Assembly: GCF_900108915.1 (NCBI RefSeq)
Contig: NZ_FNYH01000011.1
Coordinates: 1 to 59,496 of the forward strand
Direction of reading: 5' to 3'
Length of the DNA: 59,496 nucleotides
Source: Allopseudospirillum japonicum
GTDB taxonomy: Bacteria > Pseudomonadota > Gammaproteobacteria > Pseudomonadales > Halomonadaceae
Numbering within the stretch: the first letter of the stretch is position 1; every line of letters starts with the position of its first letter. Made by a program: the position numbers and the translations under genes. The notes beneath the pieces are model-generated. The model saw only the letters and a list, made by a program, of their open reading frames with translations. It made no database searches and had not been told where the DNA came from. This document shows positions 38,747 to 46,617 of the stretch, one piece after another.

Positions 38747-39912
38747 GCCCAGTAAATCCCGCCTAAAATACGTGGACCCCCGGCGCCGGTCACACTAGGT
38801 AAATTTGCCGGCTGTCGGTTTAAGGTTTGATACGCCAACCAAGCAAAAGTCACTGCCTCTACCCAATCTGGATCTAATCCTAAAGCTTGGGTGGATTTGA
38901 CGTGAATTTTCATTGGTGCAAGCACTTTTTGTAAACGTCGCATTAAATCTTGGTTATGGACACCGCCACCACACACATAAAGGTCGATAGGTTGAGAAAG
39001 ATCCATTTGTTTTGCCAAATGATCTTTAATCGCATGAGCAATACTCACAGCCGTTAGCTGAGATAAGCTTGCTTGAATATCCACCGGTGCAGCTTGAATA
39101 AAATCTTGTTGTATTAATAAATGATTTAACCACTCAGGATTAAAATATTCTCTACCTGTAGTTTTTGGTAAAGGACGTGCAAAATAAGCATCTTGTAATG
39201 CAGTAGCGACAATTTCATTAATGACTTGACCTTGTGCTGCCCAATCCCCTTTAATATCACAAGCATGACCACTTTCTGGGTGATGTTTTTGATACCAGGT
39301 ATCAAGTAAGACATTCGCAGGCCCAGTATCAAAACCTAAAATAGCTTGTTGGGATGTTTTAGCAGGCAACCAAGTCAGGTTAGCAAAACCACCTAAATTA
39401 AGCACTAAACGATCTTGATGTTCTTCTTGAAATAAATATGCATGTAATGCCGGCGTTAACGGGGCACCTTGACCACCAGCGGCTAAATCTCGGCGGCGAA
39501 AATCACTCACGACGCTAATGCCGGTCATTTCTGCCAGGACATTAGGATCCACTAACTGGTAACTAAATCCTGGATTAGCACTTGGCTGATGCTCAACCGT
39601 TTGCCCATGACAGCCAATCGCTTGAATGGTGAGTCGGTTAGCACTGTGCTGATCAAGCAATTCGTTGACTGTATCTGCATAACTAAGAGCCAATTGATAT
39701 TCCAAAGTGGCTAAGGTTTGAAAGTGAATGCTCGGGCTATGGCACACTTCAAGTAAGGCTTGTTTTAAAGATTCCGGATAAGGCTGATAATGGGTCGCAA
39801 CAAGGCGAATACCTGTGTGGGGATCACAATCAATTAATGCCGCATCTACACCATCTAAACTCGTTCCTGACATCAAACCAATATAATAACCTGCATACGC
39901 CTTTGCTGACAT
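38743..39912 (-). CDS. anmK: Anhydro-N-acetylmuramic acid kinase
   Basis: 389 residues, ASKHA fold. GYYIGLMSGTSLDGVDAALID opens the protein, GCHGQTVEHQP, LVLNLGGFANLTWL, GFDTGPANVLLD and YVCGGGVHNQDLM are conserved. It phosphorylates and opens anhydro-MurNAc in cell wall recycling. The start at 39910-39912 has AAGGAG 7-8 bases upstream. In Pseudomonas anmK sits beside erpA; here the two are 30 kb apart. Confidence 0.96.
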   Translation of the reverse strand: MSAKAYAGYYIGLMSGTSLDGVDAALIDCDPHTGIRLVATHYQPYPESLKQALLEVCHSPSIHFQTLATLEYQLALSYADTVNELLDQHSANRLTIQAIGCHGQTVEHQPSANPGFSYQLVDPNVLAEMTGISVVSDFRRRDLAAGGQGAPLTPALHAYLFQEEHQDRLVLNLGGFANLTWLPAKTSQQAILGFDTGPANVLLDTWYQKHHPESGHACDIKGDWAAQGQVINEIVATALQDAYFARPLPKTTGREYFNPEWLNHLLIQQDFIQAAPVDIQASLSQLTAVSIAHAIKDHLAKQMDLSQPIDLYVCGGGVHNQDLMRRLQKVLAPMKIHVKSTQALGLDPDWVEAVTFAWLAYQTLNRQPANLPSVTGAGGPRILGGIYWA

Positions 39913-40035
39913 AAGGTCGACTCCTTTGCTGAGGCAAAAAACAACACAAATAATAAAAATATACTTACTTGGCCAAAAAAATATGCCAGCTTTAATAGAT
40001 ACCTTAGCAAGTAAAAGACCAGCACAAATCATTGC

Positions 40036-40308
40036 TTGGATTTTTTAGGCTATTTAATCATAAATATTCCATCTGGTAATTTAACAATTTTATTGGATTA
40101 CGAGCGCACTGATCTTTTTATCTCAATATTAAGTACACAGGTATCTGGGATCCAAATGGCTATGCGCATGTTAGCACAAGCCGGTGTGCTGGTGGTTTTT
40201 TGTAGCGACGAAGCACCTTTTTCTATGCCGGCAGGATCGGCAGAGCGATCCAAGTGCAATCCTGATTTTCAGCAGAAGACATCAATAAATTATTATAAAA
40301 TAATATGA
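40036..40308 (+). pseudogene. Fragment resembling type I-F Cas1
   Basis: A 90-codon frame with no proper start. It reads INIPSGNLTILL, then after about 13 unusual residues TQVSGIQMAMRMLAQAGV followed by LVVFC. In type I-F Cas1 the matching piece is NIPxANxTxxLLGTGTS.TQAAxRMLAxAGVLxGFCGGGGTP. The fragment has SDEAP in place of the glycine run and ends far short of a full Cas1 (no catalytic residues). No CRISPR repeat or other cas gene is near. I read it as a decayed piece left by deletion. Resemblance is from memory, so moderate confidence. Confidence 0.5.
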
Positions 40309-40343
40309 TTATATTCTGTATTAAATAAGACCCAATAGGCTGG

Positions 40344-40474
40344 ATGCTCATTGGTTGCAATAGGCCAGTAGTTGTCAATCCGGTGCAGGATTTGGCAGGT
40401 AGCTTGCAGATGGCGATGGACAGTGGTGCAAAACGGGTGTTGATGCTGTGTTTAAGGCGCTTGGGGTTAATTGA
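40344..40474 (+). pseudogene. C-terminal fragment of a Lon-like BREX protein (BrxL type)
   Basis: One frame reads RPVVVNPVQDLAGSLQMAMD and continues SGAKRVL, the style of the end of a Lon-type protease domain. The next frame then reads DAVFKALGVN and stops at 40472-40474. In BrxL, KRVLLP... and ...DPVDAVFKALGV are separated by about 30 residues at the very C-terminus. The two pieces are here joined out of frame, as if by an internal deletion. A hairpin follows at once (GGCAAGG 40478-40484, CCTTGCC 40494-40500). No other BREX gene is seen. Confidence 0.5.
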
Positions 40475-40489
40475 TTAGGCAAGGAAGCT

Positions 40490-40610
40490 TTTACCTTGCC
40501 CACGTCGATTTCACCGGCACGGTTCACCAATTGGCGACTGAACTGATGCAGAGCATCTTTGCGTCGGTTGGCAATCTTGGCGTGAATATTTTTGATCTGT
40601 TGGTCGCGCA
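40490..40610 (-). pseudogene. Internal fragment of a TnpB
   Basis: Minus-strand reading gives DQQIKNIHAKIANRRKDALH followed by QFSRQLVN, which is the central helix of TnpB proteins just before the first RuvC motif. A stop codon lies immediately upstream in frame (40611-40613) and the frame has no start. It cannot be compared with the tnpB at the left edge because the two cover different parts. Confidence 0.6.
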
Positions 40611-40795
40611 GCTACTGCGTGGTGAGCACTGGCGGAAATCCTAAAGGCTTACATTGAGAATCAGGGTCGCTCTGATGAAGATCAAAAGCAGGTAGCACAC
40701 GCTTGACTATCGAGTTATTCCGCTACGTGAAACTGATTCGTAGAATGCGCGGGCAAATGTTCAAGAAAAAAAAACATAAATACTCTGTGTACAAA
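40611..40795. other. Non-coding remainder of the degenerate region
   Basis: No intact frame. The plus strand has a short stretch reading EILKAYIENQGRSDEDQKQV that shifts frame into LDYRVIPLRETDS, which looks like coding DNA gone to decay, but I cannot name the source. Confidence 0.35.
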
Positions 40796-40824
40796 TTGCA
40801 GTTCTGCACGGAATTCACTAGAAT
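40796..40824 (+). promoter_or_regulatory. Promoter of rpmH
   Basis: TTGCAG (40796-40801) and TAGAAT (40819-40824) are separated by exactly 17 bases. The expected transcription start is near 40831, about 315 bases before rpmH, so the leader is long. Confidence 0.6.
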
Positions 40825-40969
40825 CTGCGCTCTCAAGTCGGCAGCAGGCGCGCCCTAAAAACAGCCCTAATCCAATTCCTTAAGAGGACTGGCGAACTAA
40901 CTCTTTGAAACCTTACACTTTAAAGAAGTGAATGTACAAGGAGTCTGCGAGGGTTGCTAGCGGTTGTGC

Positions 40970-41006
40970 AACTGCCTTTTGAATCAGTAGAATCAAAATG
41001 GCAGTT
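40970..41006 (+). other. Stable hairpin in the rpmH leader
   Basis: AACTGCC pairs with GGCAGTT and TTTTGA with TCAAAA, with one bulged T and a 10-base loop: 13 pairs in all. A second perfect hairpin, GTCAGC-TTG-GCTGAC, is at 41072-41086. The 10-mer CTTAAGAGGA occurs at 40879-40888 and again at 41049-41058, each followed by a similar GCGA..AxTA. The leader is probably a folded regulatory RNA for L34. Confidence 0.5.
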
Positions 41007-41145
41007 AAGACGCCACGCCAAGTCTTCATTTCAATCAAGATAGCTTAACTTAAGAGGATGCGAGAATTAGGGTCAGCTTGGCTGACGTGCTATCCCAACT
41101 TTAACCTAGTCATTTTTAGGCTAAAGGCTCTCGCGGTGAGAAATA

Positions 41146-41280
41146 ATGAAACGTACATTCCAACCTAGCAACCTTAAGCGTAAGCGTGTTCATGGCTTCC
41201 GTGCGCGTATGGCTACGAAAAACGGTCGTCAAGTATTAGCACGTCGTCGTGCGAAAGGCCGTAAGCGTTTAAGCGCTTAA
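41146..41280 (+). CDS. rpmH: 50S ribosomal protein L34
   Basis: 44 residues beginning [20 protein letters not shown] and ending [10 protein letters not shown]: the universal L34 sequence. First gene of the rpmH-rnpA block; rnpA starts 14 bases later. dnaA, normally divergent from rpmH in gammaproteobacteria, is not upstream here. Confidence 0.98.
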   Translation: MKRTFQPSNLKRKRVHGFRARMATKNGRQVLARRRAKGRKRLSA

Positions 41281-41294
41281 GTGATCCTTTGACG

Positions 41295-41732
41295 ATGACC
41301 ATGCCTGTTGTAACTTATCCCTTTCAACCTTGCCAGCGTTTAACCAAAGCCGCGGCTTATAGCCGAGTCTTTGAGCAGACGCAATTTAAGGCTTTTTGCT
41401 CTGGGATTTTGTTGCTCGCAACGCCTGCAGCGGCTAGCGGCGGATGCCTAAACCCGCAAACTAAAGCCCGTTTAGGTCTGGTCATCGCCAAAAAGCATGT
41501 GCGTCATGCTGTGCGGCGTAACCGCTTAAAGCGCTTAATCCGTAACTCTTTTCGCCTTCATCAGCACCAATTACCCCCTTTGGACATCATAGCTCTGGCG
41601 GTACGGGGTGCCGGCGAAATCGAAGATGCTAAATTGCAACAACAATTGGTACAGGCTTGGGCGCGTTTAGCCAAGCAAGCTCGCCAACAGCAAAAGACGC
41701 AGAGGGCGCAAGACGCCGGTAGCGTCAAGTGA
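41295..41732 (+). CDS. rnpA: Ribonuclease P protein component
   Basis: 145 residues. RLGLVIAKKHVRHAVRRNRL followed by KRLIRNSFR is the RNR motif that binds RNase P RNA. Longer than E. coli RnpA owing to a Gln/Lys-rich tail and a loop SGGCLNPQTK. Starts at 41295 or 41301 are equally likely, and no Shine-Dalgarno is visible, so translation may depend on reading through from rpmH. Confidence 0.95.
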   Translation: MTMPVVTYPFQPCQRLTKAAAYSRVFEQTQFKAFCSGILLLATPAAASGGCLNPQTKARLGLVIAKKHVRHAVRRNRLKRLIRNSFRLHQHQLPPLDIIALAVRGAGEIEDAKLQQQLVQAWARLAKQARQQQKTQRAQDAGSVK

Positions 41733-41768
41733 GCCTCCATCCTCACCGACCAGTATTTAATCGCCGAT

Positions 41769-41820
41769 GGGCATCCCCCCTTAGGCATACCTGTTCGAGG
41801 TAAGATGGGGTATCATGCCC
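41769..41820. other. Inverted-repeat structure 1 between rnpA and yidC
   Basis: Nested pairing: GGGCAT (41769-41774) with ATGCCC (41815-41820), CCCC (41777-41780) with GGGG (41807-41810), and ACCT/AGGT around GTTCG at the tip (41789-41801). It could be the end of the rpmH-rnpA transcript or the first part of a yidC leader. Confidence 0.5.
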
Positions 41821-41834
41821 TCAGTGATTATTCC

Positions 41835-41944
41835 CCCTGAAGCCTTTCCCAATCAGTGCACTAAGCTCAAGTGATCTTGAGTCTAGGTAAGGTGTCTTTA
41901 CAGGCAACTGTGGGCTTGATTTTGGAAAGATTCAGCCTTCAGGG
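41835..41944 (+). ncRNA. Candidate structured RNA (yidC leader) in the place of yidD
   Basis: Four helices nest by eye: CCCTGAAG (41835-41842) with CTTCAGGG (41937-41944); CTTTCC (41844-41849) with GGAAAG (41924-41929); AATCA (41851-41855) with TGATT (41917-41921); and two inner hairpins, CTCAAG-TGAT-CTTGAG (41866-41881) and ACAG-GCAA-CTGT (41900-41911), the last with a GNRA tetraloop. The stem order gives a multibranched fold of about 110 bases. It is not 4.5S RNA or a class I know. No yidD frame exists in 41733-42069. Confidence 0.45.
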
Positions 41945-42069
41945 ATCACCACGCGGCGATAATACCTACCTAGCCTTGTATAAGCACTGCGGATACTTTT
42001 TTGGGGCGATACAAGCCGCTAGGTCTGGGATTATCCCAAGATCCACCTGATTTGAGCGGCAGATTACTA

Positions 42070-43704
42070 ATGGACGTGAAACGTATCGTTTTACTCATCT
42101 CGCTTGCGCTTGTCTCCTACCTGATGGTGTTACAGTGGAATCAGGATTACCATTCCCCTGCACCCAGTGTGGCAACAAGTGCACCTGCGCCCTCGGTAAC
42201 AACAGCTTCCTCGAATGCTGTTGAAGATGAGCGCTTGCATCTAGGCGAAGCACCTACCCCAGCGGCACAAGCTGCAAGCCCCCAAGCTTTAATTCAAGTG
42301 ACGACAGACGTCCTTGATTTAAGGATTAATCCTCGCGGTGGCGATATTACTTATGCAGCTTTACTCCAGCATAAGCAAAGAGCCAACACGCCTGACCAGC
42401 CTTTTGTCTTGTTGCAACAAGATAACCAGCGTACTTACATCGTACAAAGTGCTTTAGAGGGCCTTGCCAACCGTGGTCGGATCCAGTTCCAAGCGAGCCA
42501 GAGCCAATATCAACTGCAAGAAGGCCAAGATAGCCTCCAGTTAGATTTGGCCGCGACGATTGATGGGATTCCGGTTGTTAAACGCTTTGTTTTCCAAAGA
42601 GACAGCTATGAAGTCAAGGTGAGCTATCTACTCGATAACACCTCTGCACAAGCCTTGGAAACACGTTTTATTGGTTTGATCAAGCGGGATAATTCTGTTG
42701 ATCCAAGCCAAGGCGAAGCCTTAGGTATGAGTGCCTTTTTAGGGGCGGCTTTTTCTTCTGAGGAAAATCACTACGAAAAGCTAGAGTTTGATGAGTTACG
42801 CGAACGCCGCTATTTAAGCGAGGTACAAGGTGGTTGGGTTGCTATGATCCAGCATTATTTTGTCAGCGCTTGGATTCCCGACGCACAGCAAACCAACCTC
42901 TACAGCACACGGACAGATAACCAAGGCCGTAATATCATCGGCTTTAAAGGCGCTGCACAACGTATCGAAGCCGGCCAACAAGCAGAAATCAGTGCCAACT
43001 TGTATTTAGGCCCTAAGATCCAAAGCCGTTTGGAAGCTGCAGCACCTTATTTGGAACTGACGGTTGATTTTGGTTGGTTATGGTTTATTGCTCAGCCTTT
43101 ATTCTGGTTGCTGGACTTATTGCATGATTTCCTAGGCAACTGGGGCTGGGCCATTATTGTACTGACCTTGCTGATTAAACTCGCCTTCTTCCAGCTTTCC
43201 GCCACGGCATACCGTTCGATGGCCAATATGCGTAAGGTGGGGCCTAAGTTACAGCAGCTAAAAGAGCAATACGGGGACGATCGCCAAAAGATGTCACAGG
43301 CGATGATGGAGCTCTACCGTAAGGAAAAAATTAACCCTATGGGTGGCTGTTTGCCTATTCTGGTGCAAATGCCAGTTTTCATTGCTCTTTACTGGATGCT
43401 CATGGAATCGGTTGAACTGCGTCATGCGCCTTTTATGCTATGGATTGATGATCTTTCCATGAAGGACCCCTATTTTGTATTACCCATCTTGATGGGGGCA
43501 TCCATGTTCGTGCAGCAATTGCTCAACCCAACGCCACCGGACCCTATGCAGGCTAAGATTATGAAGATGTTACCGATTATCTTCACTTTCTTCTTCCTAT
43601 GGTTCCCATCCGGTTTGGTTCTTTACTGGGTGGTCAATAACGTGCTGTCTATCGCCCAACAATGGGTGATTACACGCCAAATTGAACAGCAAGGCACTAG
43701 CTAA
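42070..43704 (+). CDS. yidC: Membrane protein insertase YidC
   Basis: 544 residues. TM1 (about 5-20), a large periplasmic beta domain (about 80-330), then the conserved insertase core: FLGNWGWAIIVLTLLIKLAF, RSMANMRKVGPKLQQLKEQY, NPMGGCLPILVQMPVFIALY and PIIFTFFFLWFPSGLVLYW, and a short basic tail. It inserts and folds inner membrane proteins alone or with SecYEG. The start at 42070 is chosen on the family N-terminus MDVKRIVLLIS. yidD does not precede and mnmE does not follow, unlike in most relatives. Confidence 0.97.
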   Translation: MDVKRIVLLISLALVSYLMVLQWNQDYHSPAPSVATSAPAPSVTTASSNAVEDERLHLGEAPTPAAQAASPQALIQVTTDVLDLRINPRGGDITYAALLQHKQRANTPDQPFVLLQQDNQRTYIVQSALEGLANRGRIQFQASQSQYQLQEGQDSLQLDLAATIDGIPVVKRFVFQRDSYEVKVSYLLDNTSAQALETRFIGLIKRDNSVDPSQGEALGMSAFLGAAFSSEENHYEKLEFDELRERRYLSEVQGGWVAMIQHYFVSAWIPDAQQTNLYSTRTDNQGRNIIGFKGAAQRIEAGQQAEISANLYLGPKIQSRLEAAAPYLELTVDFGWLWFIAQPLFWLLDLLHDFLGNWGWAIIVLTLLIKLAFFQLSATAYRSMANMRKVGPKLQQLKEQYGDDRQKMSQAMMELYRKEKINPMGGCLPILVQMPVFIALYWMLMESVELRHAPFMLWIDDLSMKDPYFVLPILMGASMFVQQLLNPTPPDPMQAKIMKMLPIIFTFFFLWFPSGLVLYWVVNNVLSIAQQWVITRQIEQQGTS

Positions 43705-43716
43705 GCTTGTCTCTTT

Positions 43717-43743
43717 CACTCCTCTCCTGCTAGGGGAGGAGTG
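43717..43743. terminator. Hairpin between convergent yidC and rstB
   Basis: CACTCCTCTCC pairs with GGGGAGGAGTG (11 pairs, one G-T) around TGCTA. No T-run on the plus side; position between convergent genes suggests a shared terminator. Confidence 0.65.
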
Positions 43744-43838
43744 AGCAGGCGTCCTCACCGTGTTTTATTGGTACCTCAGCTTTCCTTCCTTCACAAAAAA
43801 AACGCTTTTGTGCGCATTGGAGAAAGCCTCAAAACGAC

Positions 43839-45563
43839 TTAAGGTGCAGGGCTTTTAGGGTGTTCTTTGCGCCTTTGAATACGCGGATAAATCAGGCTAA
43901 AGCGTGCCCCTTGTAAACTGGGACTGCGATCAATGAGAGCACTACCTCTATGCCAATGCATGATGCGTTGCACAATCGATAAGCCTAAGCCATAGCCGCC
44001 TGAAGCACGCGTACGACTATCATCCAAACGTGAAAATGGGGTAAACACCCGTTGCCAATCCTGTTCTGGAATACCAGGCCCATCATCTTCAACATCAATA
44101 CGCAAGCTATCGGCCTCAAACCAGCAATATACTTGAATTTGACTATGTGCATAACGACAGGCATTACCCACAAGATTTTGCACAGCACGCTGAAAATAAC
44201 GCGCTTCGACATCAGCTAGGCCTTGGTCTTGTGCACCGCGATCTTGATGCACTGTCAATTGTAGATGCGGATGCAAAGGCTGATGGGCTTCCACCACCTC
44301 ATGCACTAGGTCCATAATCAAACAGGATTCAAAGCGTAAACGCAGACCATTTTGCCCTAAACGGGCAAAAGTGAGGATTTCATCCACAAGTTCATCGAGT
44401 TCCTGAATATCTGTATCCATGCCTTCTAGTTGGGCCAGTAAACTTGGATGTTGCTCTAGGGAATCCTCGAGAATTTGTAAACCAAAACGAATCCGTGCTA
44501 CAGGCGTGCGCAACTCATGCGAGACAGCATGAATCATATCTTGCTGCGTATTCAGTAGGCTTTGGATTTGTTCCGCCATACGATTAAAAGCCGCAGCAAG
44601 GCGGGCAATAAAATCCTGCTGACCACCCAGCTCCACACGCGCATTCAGATTGCCTGAGGCAATATGGCTGGCCGCTTTTTCTAGCTTCTGCAATCTTTGC
44701 TCTAACAAGCGGATTTGCCAATATACAGCCGCACCCAGCAACAGTACGGTCATTAAGCCAACACCGAGCAATAAAGTCCAAGGCCAAGATGCCAGCTTGG
44801 GTACAGGCCCTAAAGCAAAGATAGTATGACTGGTTGAGGTAGGGCGTAAATAGCCTGTGTAAGCCGCTTCAGAGGCAATAATTTGCAGTTGCCCTGCCAA
44901 TAGGTTCTTTTCTTGTACCTGATCTAATCCTACAGGGATCTCTTCAAGCGCTATCAAGCGTAATGGATACGTAAGAGCTTGATTTAAATGCTGTAATGCT
45001 TGTTCTTTTGCATCTGGATCTGTCAACAATTGGGTTTGTATGCTTTGCCACTGGGATTGAGCAAGGCGCAACAAGACTTGCAAAGGCTGTTCATCAATGC
45101 GCTGAAAGCGGACTTGGAGCACTTCCTCTGGGATCTTGTGACTGCTGACAATTTCTCGAATTGGTAGAGCACGATAGGCAAGCAAGCTACTGCTTGCTGG
45201 TGCATTGACTGGGGTAACGACCGTACGTCCACTCTCTAGGCGCTGTTGTTGATGCGCGTTAAGATGGGCAGGAATTTGGCTTAATAAAGCAACCTCTATC
45301 CCTAAAATGTCGCTTTGGCTTTGTAACCAAGCGACCTTTTGGGCTTTAGGTAACGGCTGCAGCAAGTGGCTTAGGGTGATTAACACTTGATCGGCCTGAC
45401 GTTCGCGGTATTCTTCTAAACGCACTTGATTAGCAGCTTTCACTACTAAAATTGCCAAGAAGGAGACCGCAAGTAAGGCGGTCAAAATCCCTAGATAAAC
45501 ACGTAAAAAAATCCCGCGAAAGTTGCGTAATCGTATGCGCAACCAGCCTCTAAGCCTTTGCAT
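43839..45563 (-). CDS. rstB: RstB-like sensor histidine kinase
   Basis: 574 residues. TM1 (about 20-45), a periplasmic domain of roughly 215 residues, TM2 (about 260-282), HAMP, the dimerisation helix with the phospho-accepting His in HAVSHELRTPVARIRFG, and the ATPase domain (NLVGNACRYA, DDGPGIP, GGYGLGLSIV). The pair with the regulator just upstream and the motif set fit RstB. The stimulus is unknown. It starts 12 bases after the regulator. Confidence 0.85.
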   Translation of the reverse strand: MQRLRGWLRIRLRNFRGIFLRVYLGILTALLAVSFLAILVVKAANQVRLEEYRERQADQVLITLSHLLQPLPKAQKVAWLQSQSDILGIEVALLSQIPAHLNAHQQQRLESGRTVVTPVNAPASSSLLAYRALPIREIVSSHKIPEEVLQVRFQRIDEQPLQVLLRLAQSQWQSIQTQLLTDPDAKEQALQHLNQALTYPLRLIALEEIPVGLDQVQEKNLLAGQLQIIASEAAYTGYLRPTSTSHTIFALGPVPKLASWPWTLLLGVGLMTVLLLGAAVYWQIRLLEQRLQKLEKAASHIASGNLNARVELGGQQDFIARLAAAFNRMAEQIQSLLNTQQDMIHAVSHELRTPVARIRFGLQILEDSLEQHPSLLAQLEGMDTDIQELDELVDEILTFARLGQNGLRLRFESCLIMDLVHEVVEAHQPLHPHLQLTVHQDRGAQDQGLADVEARYFQRAVQNLVGNACRYAHSQIQVYCWFEADSLRIDVEDDGPGIPEQDWQRVFTPFSRLDDSRTRASGGYGLGLSIVQRIMHWHRGSALIDRSPSLQGARFSLIYPRIQRRKEHPKSPAP

Positions 45564-45575
45564 TTTGCTTATCCG

Positions 45576-46301
45576 TTAAGCGTCTTTCACAAACAGATAC
45601 CCTTTGCTGCGTACTGTTTTGATGCGACGTGGGTGCATAGGATCATCTCCAACTTTAGGGCGAATCCGCGAAACACGCACATCAATCGATCTGTCTTGAC
45701 CGTCGTATTCAATACCACGCAAGGCAGTAAAGATTTCCTCTCGCGTTAACACACGACCGGCATTCACAGCAAGTAACCACAACAGATCGAATTCAGCACT
45801 AGTTAATTCTATGTTGCGTTCTTCTAACCAAGCCTCACGCATGGCACTATCTATAATCAGATTACCAAATTGTAGACGGCTAGGGGTATCTTCTGGTGCG
45901 ATTAAATCCGTTTCTAGATTATCTGAACGTCGCAACAAAGCACGCACGCGCGCTAGCAAAACACGTGGGCGTACAGGTTTGGCCACATAATCATCTGCGC
46001 CCATTTCCAGACCAACGACTTGATCCATGTCGTCTGTGCGCGCAGTTAACATTAAAATTGGTCCTGTATATTCAGGACGCACTCGACGACAGACTCCTAA
46101 GCCATCTTCTCCCGGCAACATCACATCAAGGATGACCAAGTCAGGCTTTTCACGTAGAATACGCTCCACTGCGCGTGCGCCGTCACCTTCAACAGTGACG
46201 TTAAAACCATTCCCTTCGAGGTATTCACGAGTCAAACTCGCTAAGCGAGTGTCATCTTCAACTATCAGTATTCGAGAAGAATCATGCGCTTCCACAGGCA
46301 T
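45576..46301 (-). CDS. rstA: RstA-like response regulator (OmpR family)
   Basis: 241 residues: a receiver domain with the acidic pair in ILIVEDDTRLA, phospho-acceptor Asp in LVILDVMLPG and Lys in YVAKPVRPRVLLARVRALLR (typical of RstA), and a C-terminal winged helix (LTSAEFDLLWLLA, DRSIDVRVSRIRPK). Co-transcribed with rstB. Confidence 0.88.
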   Translation of the reverse strand: MPVEAHDSSRILIVEDDTRLASLTREYLEGNGFNVTVEGDGARAVERILREKPDLVILDVMLPGEDGLGVCRRVRPEYTGPILMLTARTDDMDQVVGLEMGADDYVAKPVRPRVLLARVRALLRRSDNLETDLIAPEDTPSRLQFGNLIIDSAMREAWLEERNIELTSAEFDLLWLLAVNAGRVLTREEIFTALRGIEYDGQDRSIDVRVSRIRPKVGDDPMHPRRIKTVRSKGYLFVKDA

Positions 46302-46617
46302 CTCACTTTAGGCGTCACTTTTTACAAAAGGCCACATAGCGTCACTATGCGGCATCGGCTAGGTTACAGGGTATCACTTAGTCCCCATACAGGATAGTCA
46401 CAGCCGCAGCTTTTTCGCAGCGGATAGCAAAAAATCACGCAAGCCTAAGGTAGGGTCTGGCAAAGTGCAAGAAATAGACAAGCCATTTTCCTTATGTAGC
46501 CCTATGCAATTTTTTTCATCCAGCCCCTATTTTGTGGATACAAAAAAACATCAGGCGTTTAGGCTAGAGCTTGCAAGGCTTTCCTCTTTGTCAATATCTG
46601 ACCACAAATTTATTCAC
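46302..46617. other. Divergent control region between rstA and nrdA, left half
   Basis: No credible gene. A hairpin GCC-CATAG-CGTCA-CTATG-GGC lies at 46331-46353 just upstream of rstA. TGTGGATAC at 46533-46541 differs at one base from a reversed DnaA box; DnaA boxes control nrdA in E. coli. The rest shows nothing clear. Confidence 0.45.

Noticed and set aside
40036-40800. CRISPR array beside the cas1-like fragment
   Set aside because: No regularly spaced direct repeat is present on either strand.
40796-41145. Possible replication origin next to rpmH
   Set aside because: No cluster of DnaA boxes, no AT-rich unwinding repeats and no dnaA in the neighbourhood.
41789-41801. ACCTGTTCGAGGT, resembling a tRNA T-arm
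   Set aside because: No acceptor stem, anticodon arm or CCA around it; it is the tip of a larger inverted repeat.
41733-42069. A missed yidD gene between rnpA and yidC
   Set aside because: No frame gives the conserved YQ..ISPL..PSCRFYPSCS block; the region is dominated by inverted repeats.
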